Positions 63,280 to 64,000 of a stretch of DNA of 64,000 nt are shown here, one piece after another. Below the pieces are notes generated by a model. That model made no database searches and was not told the DNA's origin. It worked only from the letters and a program-made list of their open reading frames with translations. A program made the position numbers and the translations under genes. The DNA is taken from positions 62,001-126,000 of the forward strand of contig CANMSE010000002.1 of assembly GCA_947500555.1 (NCBI GenBank). The letters run 5' to 3'. The stretch's first letter is position 1, and each line of letters starts with the position of its first letter. This stretch comes from an uncultured Fulvivirga sp. Its GTDB lineage: Bacteria > Bacteroidota > Bacteroidia > Cytophagales > Cyclobacteriaceae.

Positions 63280-64000
63280 TCAAAACAATGCACTCACCTG
63301 CACCCTGCCAATATGCACTGGATTATTGTCTTCAGACTTTCTTCCGTTATAAGTTAAGTTAAGCTGAAGGCCTTTAGTGATCTTTTGCTGCCAATTTACG
63401 GTCCATGTTATATTTGTGCCGGGCCTCAATGCCTCTAACATATCATAACCAACGGGACTACTCTCCTCTCCATTAAACCCTATGTCTACCCATCGAACAC
63501 GAGCACTAAAATTGCTTTTGATTGCTTTATTCAGCCTCACCTCGCCAATCACCTCACTCAATGTCGCTTCTTCAGCATTCTCCGAGGCAAGCGTGTTCTT
63601 CTTATCTGTTAAACCATATTGAACACTAAAACGAACATTATCTGAAGGCTGCCATGCTACCTGAGGGTTGAACCTATATATGGAGAGTAGATAGTTACGA
63701 TCTTCTAAAAAGTCCGAATTAACTTCCTTAGTACTCCTTCCTGATCTTAGTGTAAGGCTATATTGCTTCGATAGGTTAAGTCTTATATTAGACAAATATT
63801 CCTCGATTCGCCTAAACTCAAAACCGTTATTAAGTAACTGCTTATTTTCATTATTCGCATACGTGAAATCAAGACCGTAGATAGGGTTTGTTCTATTAAA
63901 GAAAAGTGTGGAGCGAAGGGCATTTCTTTCAGTCAACAAACTAGCTTCTTCAATATCTTTAGCAAATGCCAACAGTCTAACATCTAAGTCCTTGTCCGTT
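63280..64000 (-). CDS. outer-membrane beta-barrel protein, C-terminal part (partial at window edge)
   Basis: The frame runs in from the right edge without a start, so only the C-terminal 240 residues are visible. They consist of alternating strands with aromatic girdle residues (IYRFNPQVAWQ, VRFSVQYGL, NITWTVNWQQ, LQLNLTYNGR) and end in phenylalanine (VQVSALF), which is the usual outer-membrane barrel terminus. The full protein and its role cannot be told; it could be a large surface or transporter barrel. An internal TTG at 63972 is not a real start. Confidence 0.75.
   Translation of the reverse strand, partial: TDKDLDVRLLAFAKDIEEASLLTERNALRSTLFFNRTNPIYGLDFTYANNENKQLLNNGFEFRRIEEYLSNIRLNLSKQYSLTLRSGRSTKEVNSDFLEDRNYLLSIYRFNPQVAWQPSDNVRFSVQYGLTDKKNTLASENAEEATLSEVIGEVRLNKAIKSNFSARVRWVDIGFNGEESSPVGYDMLEALRPGTNITWTVNWQQKITKGLQLNLTYNGRKSEDNNPVHIGRVQVSALF

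Overview
This 64 kb window comes from a bacterial chromosome of the phylum Bacteroidota, most likely a gliding, marine-type member of the order Cytophagales. The basis is the AT-rich DNA, a gldA-gldF-gldG cluster, a type IX secretion (CHU_C / type B sorting) substrate, the long Bacteroidota form of IspG, SusD-free but lipoprotein-rich accessory genes, and promoters of the Bacteroidota type (TTG, a spacer of about 18-20, then TAnnTTTG) instead of the sigma70 -35/-10 pattern. The genus cannot be fixed from sequence reading alone.

Layout. 0-6 kb: the 3' end of purL, tRNA-Gln(UUG), prs, rplY/ctc, pth, a thiamine-binding-like small protein, and metG on the opposite strand. 6-9 kb: a sensor histidine kinase with an exported TPR domain, divergent from three tiny secreted peptide genes, none longer than 52 codons. 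9-24 kb: typA, bioB, sppA, folK, fabD, a DCC-family protein, a large T9SS-exported protein, two coupled unknown genes, a PlsB-like acyltransferase followed by gpsA, HIT, greA and a membrane pentapeptide-repeat protein. 24-34 kb: a 2-hydroxyacid dehydrogenase, mgtE, rsmA, pdxA, a TerB-like gene, then the conserved run DUF177-rpmF-plsX-fabH-efp-accB-accC for starting fatty-acid synthesis. 34-42 kb: a GH31 lipoprotein, dnaN and the gldAFG-DUF4340 operon. 42-52 kb is the accessory part: a thioredoxin-like protein, a roughly 400 bp tandem duplication built of palindromic repeats, a subclass B1 metallo-beta-lactamase, several lipoproteins, a gene broken by one in-frame stop, pbpC, and a GIY-YIG gene framed by inverted repeats. 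52-64 kb: alpha-2-macroglobulin, a YjbR-like protein, a small membrane protein, ispG, an SDR, mlaE-mlaF, a ParE-type toxin-antitoxin pair and the 3' end of an outer-membrane protein.

How it fits together. Lipid synthesis is well represented: fabD, plsX, fabH, accBC, gpsA, the acyltransferase and mlaEF. So are the cell envelope (pbpC plus its usual partner alpha-2-macroglobulin, sppA, mlaEF) and gliding/secretion (gldAFG, the T9SS cargo).

Two things stand out as possibly undescribed. First, two tandem 48-residue lipoprotein genes encode identical 28-residue mature peptides although ten codons differ synonymously; a third neighbour shares the C-terminal motif SGVT-x-[ED]-D-x-KF, and all three lie divergent from a histidine kinase with an exported TPR domain. 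This is a candidate secreted-peptide signalling module. Second, a 99-residue GIY-YIG nuclease gene is bracketed by inverted arms that match palindromes scattered through the accessory region, and the unit fills exactly the gap between the alpha-2-macroglobulin and pbpC genes. This looks like a REPtron-like mobile unit that uses a GIY-YIG enzyme in place of a Y1 transposase.
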